A program made the position numbers and the translations under genes. The notes below the pieces were generated by a model, which saw only the letters and a program-made list of their open reading frames with translations, did no database searches and was not told the origin of the DNA. A DNA stretch of 64,000 bases, from the NCBI GenBank assembly GCA_000531095.1, contig HG799464.1, forward strand, positions 828,339 through 892,338, written 5' to 3'. This DNA comes from Gemmata massiliana. GTDB taxonomy: Bacteria > Planctomycetota > Planctomycetia > Gemmatales > Gemmataceae. This document shows positions 9,273-17,499 of this stretch, one piece after another (position 1 is the first letter of the stretch; every line of letters begins with the position of its first letter).

Positions 9273-10283
9273 ATGCAGAAGCACCCCGACGCCGATGCGT
9301 TCGTTCGCGAATACCTGACCCGGCCCACGGACGCCACCCTTCGGCTCGTGTTCGCGGACTGGCTCGAAGAGACCGGCGTCTCGCACAACGCGGCGTGGGC
9401 GCACTTCATTCGCCTGCGTGATGAGGCCGAGCGCTACGGCTCCGACAGCGACGAGCGCCTCGAACTGCTCCGGCAAGCCGACAAGTACGTGCCGAAGATC
9501 CGCGCGCAGCTCACCATTGCCGCGAGTCTCTTCGTTGGTTACCCCAAGTCACTTGTTCAACTGCTCCCCGCACCGAACATCACCGTCCGCCTCACGAACT
9601 ACACGATTCCTCGCGGGGTTCTCGAGCTCGTGCCGGAGTCAGTTGCCCGCGAGAATCTCGTCTTACCACTCGACGCTCAAGAGCGAACGCTGCTCGTCGC
9701 GGCCGCCGATCCGCACGACTGCGACACCGCGCAGAAGCTCGAATTTATTCTGGACCGCGACATTGTGTTCGTCGGCGCGCTCCGCGCCGACGTTCAAGAC
9801 GCTATCAACCGCGACTACGGACGGACCGAGACGGAATCGGTTGATAGCGTCCTAGTCGATTTCGCGGACCCAGTGTGGGACTATTTTCCGTACCGCAGTT
9901 CGCTCGAACTCGCACCGGAAACCTCGCCCCCCATCGTCGCGCTCGTAAATCTGATACTAACTGAAGCACTTAACCTTCGCGCGGATCGAATACTCCTCTA
10001 CCCCGATATCGAAGCCCTTGGTATTCGCTACCGCATCGACGGCAAGTGGGTTGAACGCGATCCCGCACCGATTCGGCTCTTGAACCCGATCACAACCCGC
10101 CTTGCGCTCAGGGGCCAGATCGACCCCAATCACATCTTCGCTCAACCCTTCGGAATGGAACTCTTAACGGGCGCGTTCGTGATCCGCGTTCACGAGCGCC
10201 GGTTCCGCCTGCGCGTCACGGTCCAGCCGTCCCCGGACGGCCCGACAACGCAGATTGACATCGCGCGTGACGGTGACAATTGA
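9273..10283 (+). CDS. TIGR02996 domain fused to GspE-like N-terminal regions, no ATPase
   Basis: 336 residues in three parts. Residues 1-50 are a TIGR02996 domain (RLVFADWLEETG). Residues about 100-180 resemble the N-terminal domain of type II secretion/type IV pilus ATPases GspE/PilB (ENLVLPLDAQERTLLVAAADP, LEFILDRDIVFVGA). Residues about 215-300 resemble the start of the ATPase proper (IVALVNLILTEALNLRADRI, LGIRYRIDGKWVE). The Walker A, Asp box and Walker B portions are missing, so it cannot be a secretion motor by itself. A decoy, scaffold or nucleotide/c-di-GMP-sensing role is possible but inferred. It lies between the other TIGR02996 gene and archease on the same strand. Confidence 0.75.
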   Translation: MQKHPDADAFVREYLTRPTDATLRLVFADWLEETGVSHNAAWAHFIRLRDEAERYGSDSDERLELLRQADKYVPKIRAQLTIAASLFVGYPKSLVQLLPAPNITVRLTNYTIPRGVLELVPESVARENLVLPLDAQERTLLVAAADPHDCDTAQKLEFILDRDIVFVGALRADVQDAINRDYGRTETESVDSVLVDFADPVWDYFPYRSSLELAPETSPPIVALVNLILTEALNLRADRILLYPDIEALGIRYRIDGKWVERDPAPIRLLNPITTRLALRGQIDPNHIFAQPFGMELLTGAFVIRVHERRFRLRVTVQPSPDGPTTQIDIARDGDN

Positions 10284-10336
10284 GAATTCGTGGCCCCCGA
10301 ACCCCCGCCCTTCCCCGCGTGTCCGTAACACCGCCG

Positions 10337-10747
10337 ATGCACGAGTTATTTGAACACACTGCCGACCTCGGACTGCGGGCGACCGCACCGGCCCTCGACG
10401 CGCTGTTCGCGGAGGTGGCCGCGTGCCTCGTTTCCGCGATGGTCGAAGACCCGGCGCGGGTCCAGCCGGCGCAGGAGTTGCAAATCGAAATTGCGGGAAC
10501 CGACCGCGAGTTCCTGCTCTTCGATTGGCTCAAAGAACTCCTGCTCCGGTTCGAGACCGACCGAATACTGTTCGCGGCGTTCGACGTGCGCATCGGCGAA
10601 ACGGGGTTAACCGCGACCGTTCGCGGCGAACCGTTCGACCCGGATCGGCACACGTTCGCGCACGAAGTGAAGGCGATCACTTATCACGAGTTGAAGGTGG
10701 TCGAAGTTGATGGTGCGTGGCTCGCGGAAGTCATTGTCGACATTTGA
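10337..10747 (+). CDS. Archease (RtcB cofactor)
   Basis: Archease, 136 residues, the normal size. It activates the RNA ligase RtcB by promoting guanylation and allowing multiple turnover. ATG 10337 is chosen because MHELFEHTADLGLRA is the conserved archease start; the frame opens 57 bases earlier. Other signatures are DREFLLFDWLKELLLRFET, GEPFDPDRHTF and HEVKAITYHELKV, including the acidic residues near the metal site. The rtcB gene follows on the same strand after a 100-base spacer holding an inverted repeat, so the two form the classic functional pair. Confidence 0.92.
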   Translation: MHELFEHTADLGLRATAPALDALFAEVAACLVSAMVEDPARVQPAQELQIEIAGTDREFLLFDWLKELLLRFETDRILFAAFDVRIGETGLTATVRGEPFDPDRHTFAHEVKAITYHELKVVEVDGAWLAEVIVDI

Positions 10748-10755
10748 AAAAATCA

Positions 10756-10830
10756 GCCACGGATAACAGCGATAACACGGATCGGAAGAATTTGATCTTT
10801 CTGATCTGCGTTATCGGTGTCATCTGCGGC
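10756..10830. repeat. Imperfect inverted repeat between archease and rtcB
   Basis: Left arm 10756-10783 and right arm 10803-10830 (28 bases each) match at 22 of 28 positions when one is inverted. Five of the six mismatches are A/G changes, several of which would still form G-U pairs in RNA. The units contain GGATAACA-type words known from dispersed repeats in environmental bacterial genomes. It may fold in the archease-rtcB mRNA. Confidence 0.65.
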
Positions 10831-10847
10831 TCTTCTGGATTGTGTTC

Positions 10848-12308
10848 ATGAAGAGTGAATTTGCCGGTCCGTTGGAAAGTATCGGCTGTTGCTGCCACCG
10901 CATCCCGAAGAGCTACAAGGCCGGGATGCGCGTGGACGGGCACATCTACGCGAACGACAAGCTTCTGGAAGCCATCCGTAAGGACCAGGCGCCGGACCAG
11001 GTCGCGAACGTGGCGATGCTCCCGGGCATCCAGGTCGCGAGCATCGCGATGCCGGACATCCACTGGGGCTACGGGTTCTGCATCGGCGGCGTCTGCGCGA
11101 CCGATCCGGAAGAGGGCGGCGTCATTTCGCCCGGCGGCGTCGGGTACGACATCAATTGCGGCGTCCGGTTCATCAAGACCAATCTCTATCTCGATGACGT
11201 CAAGCACCACATGAAGGAACTGGTGAAGGCGCTGTTCTACACCGTTCCGAGCGGGGCCGGGCGCACCGGGCGCTACAAGTTCGACCCCACCGAGACGCGC
11301 CGGCTGATGGGCGAAGGCCCGCGCTTCGTGATCGACCGCGGACTGGGCGTGGCGCGCGACCTAGACCACACCGAGGCGAACGGCCGTATCAACGACGCGG
11401 ACCCGCACCAGGTCTCCGACCACGCGGTGAAGCGCGGCGCGGAACAGTGCGGCACGCTCGGCAGCGGGAACCACTTCCTCGAAGTGCAGGTCGTTGACAG
11501 CGTCTTCGACGCGGACGTTGCGAAGGTGTTCGGCCTGGAACTGAACCAGGTGTGCGTGATGATCCACTCGGGCAGCCGCGGGCTGGGCTACCAGGTGTGC
11601 GACGACTCGCTCGCCGCGTTCCGCAACTGCCCGACGAAGTACGGCTTCGAGCTGCCCGACCGACAGCTCGCGTGCGCCCCGGTCGATTCGCCCGAGGGCC
11701 GCAAGTACATCGCCGCGATGCGGGCCGCCGCGAACTACGGGTTCTGCAACCGGCAGCTCCTCATGCAGCAGGCGCGCGAGGTGTTCGCGGGCGTGTTCGG
11801 CCGGTCGTGGGAAGACCTCGGCATGGAGCAGCTCTACGACGTCGCGCACAACATCGCGAAGCTCGAAGAGCACACAGTGGACGGGAAGAAAAAGAAGGTC
11901 TGGGTCCACCGCAAGGGCGCGACGCGGGCGTTCCCGGCCGGACACCCGGAAGTACCCGAGAAGTACCGCGCGGTCGGGCAGCCGGTGATTATCCCGGGCG
12001 ACATGGGCCGCGCGTCGTGGGTACTGGTCGGTTCGCAGGGCGCGATGGAGAAAACCTTCGGCACCACGTGCCACGGGGCCGGGCGCGCGATGAGCCGCGC
12101 CGCAGCGCTCAAGGACGGGGCGGGGCGGAAGATCGATCGCGAACTCGAACACCGGGGCGTAATCGCGATGGCGAGCAGCCGCAACGGGCTCGCGGAGGAA
12201 CAACCGAAGGCGTACAAGAACGTGGACGATGTGGTGGACGTCGTCCACGAAGCCGATTTGTCGCGCCGCGTCGCGCGGATGCGGCCCCTCGGCGTGATTA
12301 AGGGCTGA
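10848..12308 (+). CDS. rtcB: RNA-splicing ligase RtcB
   Basis: RtcB joins RNA 2',3'-cyclic phosphate or 3'-phosphate ends to 5'-OH ends using GTP and Mn2+. The protein has 486 residues from ATG 10848 (a GTG lies two codons earlier), the usual size. Diagnostic motifs include GGVGYDINCGVR with the metal-binding Cys, GTLGSGNHFLEV, HSGSRGLGYQV, and CHGAGR near the C-terminus, which holds the His that becomes guanylated. It ends at a strong hairpin shared with the convergent lipoprotein gene. Its partner archease is immediately upstream. RNA repair of damaged tRNA or rRNA is the likely bacterial role. Confidence 0.96.
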   Translation: MKSEFAGPLESIGCCCHRIPKSYKAGMRVDGHIYANDKLLEAIRKDQAPDQVANVAMLPGIQVASIAMPDIHWGYGFCIGGVCATDPEEGGVISPGGVGYDINCGVRFIKTNLYLDDVKHHMKELVKALFYTVPSGAGRTGRYKFDPTETRRLMGEGPRFVIDRGLGVARDLDHTEANGRINDADPHQVSDHAVKRGAEQCGTLGSGNHFLEVQVVDSVFDADVAKVFGLELNQVCVMIHSGSRGLGYQVCDDSLAAFRNCPTKYGFELPDRQLACAPVDSPEGRKYIAAMRAAANYGFCNRQLLMQQAREVFAGVFGRSWEDLGMEQLYDVAHNIAKLEEHTVDGKKKKVWVHRKGATRAFPAGHPEVPEKYRAVGQPVIIPGDMGRASWVLVGSQGAMEKTFGTTCHGAGRAMSRAAALKDGAGRKIDRELEHRGVIAMASSRNGLAEEQPKAYKNVDDVVDVVHEADLSRRVARMRPLGVIKG

Positions 12309-12360
12309 ACTGAACGTGTGAGGGCACCACACGCAGCGGGTGCCCTTCACACGTTCAGTT
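12308..12360. terminator. Bidirectional hairpin between rtcB and convergent lipoprotein gene
   Basis: A long inverted repeat, AACTGAACGTGTGA plus GGGCACC on the left (12308-12328) and its near-perfect complement on the right (12338-12360), with one bulged base and a 9-base loop. It overlaps the stop regions of both convergent genes, fitting a shared terminator. Confidence 0.75.
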
Positions 12361-12996
12361 CTTCGGAATGGTGACCTCAACCACTTCTTCGTTCGTGGTG
12401 TTCGCCAGCGTGGACTGCTTCATGACCTGCTTGACGATCCGCCCGGGCATTTCCTCGCTCAGCCAGAGCTTCACTTCGAGCGGCCCGGCCTCGGTCGAGT
12501 CGCTCCACGAGTAGACCGTCGCCTTGTACTTCTTCCCCAGCACGGTCACGTCCTCTTCGCCGGTCACTTTCGCCTTGCGCGAGGGCTTGTTGAAATCGTC
12601 CGCGGTCATCCCGTTCGGGATCGCGAACTGCCGGTTGAAGCGGTTGGTCTCACCGGGGTTCACGGCCGGCGCGGTGCCGTCCCCGCGGTCCGTCGTGTTC
12701 TGGCGCGTCACTTCAATGACGTCCGCGCCGACAGTACGGAGCGTGTAGGTGTTCACGCTCGTGACTTTGTTCGTGGAGCGTTCCGTCGAGGTCACCGACT
12801 TCCGCTTGACCGTCGTACCCACCGGGAACCGCTTCCAATTCGCGTACTCGAGCGTGTCGAACATCGGCCCGGCGGGAGCCGCGCTGGGGGCCACGGTCAC
12901 CGCGCCGGCGCCGGGCGCGGGTGGGGCAGAGCTACCGCCGCATCCGGCCGTACAAACGACAACGAGTGCCAGGGAAATAAAGGTGAAGAGGCGCAT
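12355..12996 (-). CDS. Hypothetical lipoprotein
   Basis: 213-residue lipoprotein. The N-terminus MRLFTFISLALVVVCTAGCGG is a lipoprotein signal with lipobox TAGC, followed by an Ala/Pro-rich linker. The mature part is mostly beta-type sequence rich in Thr and Lys (FPVGTTVKRKSVTSTERS, EEDVTVLGKKYKATVYSW) and includes LWLSEEMPGRIVKQVM, which resembles planctomycete proteins that convert or scale a measured quantity, but I do not recognise a named family. It is the last gene of the minus-strand DUF1559/lipoprotein group and is separated from the next upstream gene by a terminator-like hairpin at 13037-13064, so it may have its own promoter. Confidence 0.75.
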   Translation of the reverse strand: MRLFTFISLALVVVCTAGCGGSSAPPAPGAGAVTVAPSAAPAGPMFDTLEYANWKRFPVGTTVKRKSVTSTERSTNKVTSVNTYTLRTVGADVIEVTRQNTTDRGDGTAPAVNPGETNRFNRQFAIPNGMTADDFNKPSRKAKVTGEEDVTVLGKKYKATVYSWSDSTEAGPLEVKLWLSEEMPGRIVKQVMKQSTLANTTNEEVVEVTIPKN

Positions 12997-13036
12997 GATT
13001 TAAAAACCTTCAATAAATGTGGGTCGGTAAGTGCAA

Positions 13037-13064
13037 ACGGACGGAGCCTTCTGGCTCCGTCCGT
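13037..13064 (-). terminator. Hairpin terminator downstream of small lipoprotein gene
   Basis: Perfect 12-bp stem ACGGACGGAGCC with loop TTCT, 20 bases after the stop of the small lipoprotein gene on the minus strand. Only a few T residues follow. Confidence 0.65.
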
Positions 13065-13083
13065 CCGCGCGTCGGTGTCGGGG

Positions 13084-13281
13084 TTACTTCTTGCCGCCCT
13101 TCTTGGGCGGTGTCTTACCCGCGGTACCGCCACTCTCTTCGTCGGCGGTCCGTTTGTCTTCTTCGGCGATCTGTCGTTTCTGCTCGTCGGTCAGTGGCGT
13201 CGTGTTGATCGTCGTCTTCGCCCCGCACCCGCTCAGCCCCAGAGCGGCCCCCACGAGCGCAATCAGAATATAGTTCCGCAC
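13084..13281 (-). CDS. Small lipoprotein
   Basis: 65-residue predicted lipoprotein: MRNYILIALVGAALGLSGCGA is a signal with lipobox LSGC, and the remainder is short, charged and probably disordered (EEDKRTADEE, then TPPKKGGKK). It lies 22 bases downstream of a DUF1559 prepilin-like gene on the same strand. Small lipoproteins of this kind commonly accompany DUF1559 genes in Gemmataceae. The function is unknown; a pilus or pseudopilus assembly link is inferred from position only. Confidence 0.75.
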   Translation of the reverse strand: MRNYILIALVGAALGLSGCGAKTTINTTPLTDEQKRQIAEEDKRTADEESGGTAGKTPPKKGGKK

Positions 13282-13303
13282 GATACCTCTCGTGGTAAGT
13301 GGA

Positions 13304-14362
13304 TTAGAACTGGCTCGCGTCGATGACCTGGCCGTCGTCGATCACGCACGCCCGCATCCAGGCGACCGGATCAACGTTGAACCGCACGAAGCGGACCGAG
13401 CCGTCACCGAACACCGCGTTCAGGCCGCCGGTGTGGGCCGAACCGAAGTACCGGCGCCACGTGTTCGTGCCGTCCGGGTTCAGCGGAATGTTAGCCGGGT
13501 CGGTGTCGTGCTTCGGCGGGAAGTGGTAGCGGATCACGCACTCGTCCCAGCCGGCGTTGTTCCAGCGCTCGTTGTCCCCGCCGTCGGCGCCCTGGCGGCT
13601 CGGGGGCAGGGCCTTTTCAGCGGCCAGCACGCTGTTCGACAGGCCGTCGGTCGCGTCGGTGATCCGGCGCTTGGCCCCTTGAGCGGACCACACGATCATC
13701 CCCTTGCGCCCCGGGTAGTCGCCGAAGTTTTCCGGGGTACGCTCGTTGCGCCGCGGGGTCATCCCGATCGGCGGGGCCGGGATATCCCCCTGGTTTTCAT
13801 GCACTTCGCCCTGGTAGAAGCCGGCGCTCCCGGCGTAATCGCACCGGCCGAACTGCCCCGAGCCGTAGCCCGTAGGGGCGCGGCGGGACGGGCAGTAGTA
13901 GGTCTTGATGAGGGCGCGGGCGACGTCGTCTTCGCCGTTGTAGTTCGCCGGGCGCCCACTGTGGATCGGGGGCAGGTCGAACTTGGCGAGCTTGTAAACG
14001 TTGTCCTGTTCGATGTACGGCAGGATCTTGAACCAGTGGCTCCAGCCGTCCGGGTGCGCGGCGTTGCAGCAGGTGGTGCCGCTCTCGTAGGCGCCGACCG
14101 GCTCGTTGTACACCATACCCGGCAACCGGGGGTCGCCGTCGTAGGGGCCTTGCGGGAAGTGGCTGTTGGCGCTCTCGAAGTTGTGGAACGCGAGCCCGAT
14201 CTGCTTCATGTTGTTGGAGCACTGCATCCGGGCCGCGGCCTCACGGACCTTCTGGACCGCGGGCAGGAGGAGCCCAATGAGAATGGCGATAATCGCAATG
14301 ACGACGAGCAACTCGATCAATGTGAATGCCGACCGAGAACCGTTCCGGTACCTATGACCCAT
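13304..14362 (-). CDS. DUF1559 prepilin-like protein, H-X9-DG type
   Basis: 352-residue prepilin-like protein. ATG 14362 is preceded by GGAG and gives a short basic leader; an upstream ATG at 14398 is less likely. The type IV prepilin signature is [20 protein letters not shown] with Glu5 after the cleavage position, followed by the amphipathic helix [19 protein letters not shown]. The DUF1559 body includes [12 protein letters not shown], and the C-terminus has [12 protein letters not shown], the H-X9-DG processing-associated motif. Such proteins are highly duplicated in planctomycetes. They are membrane anchored and processed by a prepilin peptidase; whether they form pseudopili is not known. 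Confidence 0.92.
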   Translation of the reverse strand: MGHRYRNGSRSAFTLIELLVVIAIIAILIGLLLPAVQKVREAAARMQCSNNMKQIGLAFHNFESANSHFPQGPYDGDPRLPGMVYNEPVGAYESGTTCCNAAHPDGWSHWFKILPYIEQDNVYKLAKFDLPPIHSGRPANYNGEDDVARALIKTYYCPSRRAPTGYGSGQFGRCDYAGSAGFYQGEVHENQGDIPAPPIGMTPRRNERTPENFGDYPGRKGMIVWSAQGAKRRITDATDGLSNSVLAAEKALPPSRQGADGGDNERWNNAGWDECVIRYHFPPKHDTDPANIPLNPDGTNTWRRYFGSAHTGGLNAVFGDGSVRFVRFNVDPVAWMRACVIDDGQVIDASQF

Positions 14363-14546
14363 CGAAGTACTCCGAGAGTGGGCGACGGAAATGAACACCG
14401 CGAACGTGGGTTAACATTGGCAACCTCCACCGCGTTCCTCCAGGGCATCCGACCAATATTCGCACAACTCTCAACATCTACACATGGCACTTGAGCGCCG
14501 TGCTCATCGTTCCATCACATTCATCAAACACGAACACAAACGACAT

Positions 14547-14583
14547 AAAAAAATTACGCGGCACCGGAATAACCGGCACCGCG
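14547..14583 (-). terminator. Intrinsic terminator downstream of 14615-15112
   Basis: On the minus strand, an 11-base stem (CGCGGTGCCGG type with one 2x2 internal mismatch, loop TTATT, 14557-14583) is followed by TAATTTTTTT. It ends the transcript of the lipoprotein gene and separates it from the next DUF1559 gene. Confidence 0.75.
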
Positions 14584-14614
14584 TGAGGGTTAGCACCAAA
14601 GCACTATCAAGCGG

Positions 14615-15112
14615 TCAGTTCCGCCCCGGTATCCCCTGCACCGCACCCGCCGGGCGCGTGATTTTAGGGATGTTGATGGTCGGAACTTCGTTCGCTCCCG
14701 GCTTCACGCGGACGTTGACCGGTGAGTGACCGGTGTCGTACCACCCCATGAGCCGATCCATGTCCTTCGCCGCGTCCGACGTTTCGCCCTTTGCAGCGAG
14801 TTCCGCCGGGTCATACGGCCACGCGAGTATCACCTGGTACCCGCCCTCTGCCGCACCATCACCCTCTTTAAAAGTTGTGATGGCAAAAGTACCGTCTTCC
14901 TTTGTCGTCCCGTAAGGATTCTGAGGGATCTTCGGCACCATCGGTGCATCGGTCGGAATGAGAACGACCGACACCCCAGCAACGGGCTTACCGTCGTAAA
15001 TCACGCGCCCGCTCACCGGATGCGCCGTGATCGCTCGCGCTTCAGTACCCTCCCCTCCGCACCCGCTCACGAGGGCAATTGTCAACGGGACGAGGGCTAA
15101 TGCAAATCGCAT
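14615..15112 (-). CDS. Lipoprotein with carboxypeptidase-regulatory-like beta fold
   Basis: 165-residue lipoprotein with signal MRFALALVPLTIALVSGCGG (lipobox VSGC). The mature region begins HPVSGRVIYDGKPVAGVSVVLIP, and continues TKEDGTFAITTFKEGD and GGYQVILAWP, the layout of carboxypeptidase-regulatory/transthyretin-like domains that are common in planctomycete lipoproteins adjacent to DUF1559 genes. It lies 15 bases after a DUF1559 gene on the same strand, so co-transcription is likely, and it ends at an intrinsic terminator. It probably sits on the periplasmic side of a membrane; the ligand and partner are unknown. Confidence 0.82.
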   Translation of the reverse strand: MRFALALVPLTIALVSGCGGEGTEARAITAHPVSGRVIYDGKPVAGVSVVLIPTDAPMVPKIPQNPYGTTKEDGTFAITTFKEGDGAAEGGYQVILAWPYDPAELAAKGETSDAAKDMDRLMGWYDTGHSPVNVRVKPGANEVPTINIPKITRPAGAVQGIPGRN

Positions 15113-15127
15113 ATCCGGCCCTCCGAG

Positions 15128-16084
15128 TTAGTAGTCCGACGGGGGGATGTCCCCGGCCCGACGGGTGATGAACTTCACGAACTGACGGATGTCCATGTTC
15201 ACGCTGATAAAGTGAACGGACCCGTCCGCGAACACGTGGTTAGCCCCACCCATGTGGAAACTGTACACTTCGTTGCCGTTGTTGCAGTTGGTGTGGCACG
15301 GCCCCGGGGCGGTGACCCCGTCCGAAGCCAGTGCCCCGTGAACGATGTACTCGTTGTCCCGGTTCGCCCACCCGCCGTCCTGCCCGCCGCCGGCGGTCAC
15401 CATTTTCCCCTTGACCCACCGGTCCGGGCGCCCGGCGCACTCGGAAAGCATCAACGTGTTCGAGGTGCCGTCGACGATTTCGGGAATGGTCCACGTCCGG
15501 CTCACTTGCATGGCCCCCGTATAGTCCGCCACTACGTCACAAAGGCCACTACCCGCGAGAGTGCTTGCGCTCCCGTTCGAGTAAGCATTATTCGGTGCGT
15601 AGTCGCTCGGCGGGTTGTTCACCCCGCCCCCGGTGCACACGCGGGTGCCGGCGCCCGGGGTCGAGGGGCATTGGAACGCGGGGATCACGTTGGCGATCGC
15701 GGCCTGGTTCGCCGAGTTGTTCCAGTTGACCGTCCACGAGTACTGTTTGTACACGTTGTCCTGCTCGATGTACGGCAACAGGAACGGGGACCAACTGTGG
15801 ATCACGCCCGGCGTGGTGACCCCGACCCGGCGCGCGGCCGAGAGCGCAACATTGTCGGTCGCCCCGGACAGCCCGCCCGGGGGGAAGCACCCGTAAGCGG
15901 AGTGGAAGTTGTTCAGCGCCAGCCCGACCTGCTTCAAGTTGTTCTGGCACTTCATGCGCGCCGCGGACTCGCGCACCTTCTGCACCGCGGGGAGCAAGAG
16001 CCCGATCAGGATCGCGATGATCGCGATCACCACGAGCAATTCAATGAGCGTGAACCCGCGGCGCGGGCTCGCGTGAGCGGTCAT
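15128..16084 (-). CDS. DUF1559 prepilin-like protein, H-X9-DG type
   Basis: 318-residue prepilin-like protein. The leader [10 protein letters not shown] is followed by [20 protein letters not shown] and [19 protein letters not shown], the type II/IV pilin N-terminal signal and helix. The body carries [16 protein letters not shown] and [15 protein letters not shown]; the C-terminus has [12 protein letters not shown], the H-X9-DG motif. It is the second of three similar genes in this minus-strand group, between another DUF1559 gene (70 bases upstream) and a lipoprotein gene (15 bases downstream). The protein is probably anchored in the cytoplasmic membrane after peptidase processing. Confidence 0.92.
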   Translation of the reverse strand: MTAHASPRRGFTLIELLVVIAIIAILIGLLLPAVQKVRESAARMKCQNNLKQVGLALNNFHSAYGCFPPGGLSGATDNVALSAARRVGVTTPGVIHSWSPFLLPYIEQDNVYKQYSWTVNWNNSANQAAIANVIPAFQCPSTPGAGTRVCTGGGVNNPPSDYAPNNAYSNGSASTLAGSGLCDVVADYTGAMQVSRTWTIPEIVDGTSNTLMLSECAGRPDRWVKGKMVTAGGGQDGGWANRDNEYIVHGALASDGVTAPGPCHTNCNNGNEVYSFHMGGANHVFADGSVHFISVNMDIRQFVKFITRRAGDIPPSDY

Positions 16085-16153
16085 GTGGAACCTCGAAGAA
16101 TATTTAAAAGAGGCCCGCCGGCCCAGCGCCGGTGGGAGACCGGTGGGTGCGGA

Positions 16154-17062
16154 CTAGTAATCGGCGTTAATCACTTGGCCGTCGTTGATGAGGCACAGGC
16201 GCATCCAGTTCGTGGCGTCGATCCCGTACCGCATGAAGCGGACCGAGCCGTCGCCCATCACCGCATTAAACCCGCCCGGGTGCGAGCTGCCGAACCGAAC
16301 CGACCAGAACGAGGCCGACCGCGCGTCCGGGTGGTTGGCGTCGGAGTCGGGAACGGCCTCACCGAACCGCACGTGGTCCTGGTCCCAGCCGGAGTTGTTC
16401 CACACCTCGTTGTCCCCGCCGGAGCTACCGAGCACGGTGGGGTGGCACTGCTTGTCGCCGGCCAGAACGGTATTCGAGAGGCCGTCACTCACGTCGGTGA
16501 GGGTGCGCGTCTGCTCGATCGGGGCGTTCGCGGCTTTGGCGGTGAAGGTGGGTTTGAACTTCCACTGCCGAACGAGCATCCCCTCGCGCCCCTCACCGTC
16601 CATGTCCCGCCCGCCGTTCCCAGCGTAGTCGGCCCGGGCCCCGTTCGAGTACACGGTCGGGGAGCGACGGGACGGGCAGTAATACGTCTTGATCGCGGTC
16701 ATCGCAACGGCCGTGTCGGTCGGGTTGTTGTAAACGTTATCTTGTTCGATGTACGGGGTGATGTGGTAGAGCCACGTCCACCCCGGGCGGTACGAGCCCG
16801 CGCTACAACACGGCGCGGTGCTCGGAGGAGTGCCACCGCCCGGGCCATCGGACCCGGCGCTCGGGAACCGGCTCTGGGCGCCGTGGTAGTTGTGGAACGC
16901 GAGCCCGATTTGCTTCATGTTGTTGGAGCAGCTCATGCGCGCGGCGGCCTCGCGCACCTTCTGAACCGCGGGCAGCAGCAGCCCGATCAAGATGGCGATG
17001 ATTGCAATAACAACCAGCAGCTCGATCAAAGTGAATCCACGTGGCGCGTTTTGTCGCGTCAT
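16154..17062 (-). CDS. DUF1559 prepilin-like protein, H-X9-DG type
   Basis: 302 residues from ATG 17062 (an in-frame ATG at 17092 would add ten residues). The prepilin signature [19 protein letters not shown], the helix [19 protein letters not shown] and HPGGFNAVMGDG at the C-terminus identify a DUF1559 H-X9-DG protein. The last residues (WMRLCLINDGQVINADY) resemble those of the 13304-14362 protein, so the two are close paralogues. It is the first gene of the group, so the main promoter should lie in the 437-base gap upstream. The role in pilus-like structures or secretion is inferred. Confidence 0.92.
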   Translation of the reverse strand: MTRQNAPRGFTLIELLVVIAIIAILIGLLLPAVQKVREAAARMSCSNNMKQIGLAFHNYHGAQSRFPSAGSDGPGGGTPPSTAPCCSAGSYRPGWTWLYHITPYIEQDNVYNNPTDTAVAMTAIKTYYCPSRRSPTVYSNGARADYAGNGGRDMDGEGREGMLVRQWKFKPTFTAKAANAPIEQTRTLTDVSDGLSNTVLAGDKQCHPTVLGSSGGDNEVWNNSGWDQDHVRFGEAVPDSDANHPDARSASFWSVRFGSSHPGGFNAVMGDGSVRFMRYGIDATNWMRLCLINDGQVINADY

Positions 17063-17499
17063 CCGAGGGAGCCTCGAGAAGATTAGGGGCAAGCGGGGCG
17101 AGGTTTGGGGAGAGGGGCGAAGGCGGGAAGAACGAGCACCAAATCAATGGCACACACGATCCCAACACACCCAATCTACCCCCGCAAAAGCGGCCGAAGT
17201 GTGCTTCACAGTTTCTTCAGTGACATTCCACATTCAAGGGCGTTGCAAAAACGACAAATCGTTTACGGAAAATGACTTACGCCACACGATGAGGAAATAG
17301 TGAAGGAATTTTGAGGACATTTGATGTGATTGGCCGGCCAATCCACTCACCAAAGAGCTTGCCCATAAACATGAGTCGTTCGCGAGCCACAACATTCATC
17401 TATCACCAAGAATTCACATGCCGCATTAACTCTCTCGATCTGATCGCGATCGAACAGCCTGGTAAGTACCACACCGTTCGATCACCGCGAAGAATCGGA
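17063..17499. other. Intergenic region between DUF1559 group and sigma factor gene
   Basis: 437 bases without a supported gene. It holds the promoter of the minus-strand DUF1559 group and the 3' end of the sigma factor transcript, which is read in the same direction. The part from about 17200 to 17460 is visibly less GC-rich. No clear -35/-10 pair, terminator or RNA gene could be assigned. Confidence 0.4.

Noticed and set aside
15212-17086. A 624-codon plus-strand open frame across two DUF1559 genes
   Set aside because: It spans two genes and their spacer in antisense and has Arg/Val/Pro-rich composition typical of shadows.
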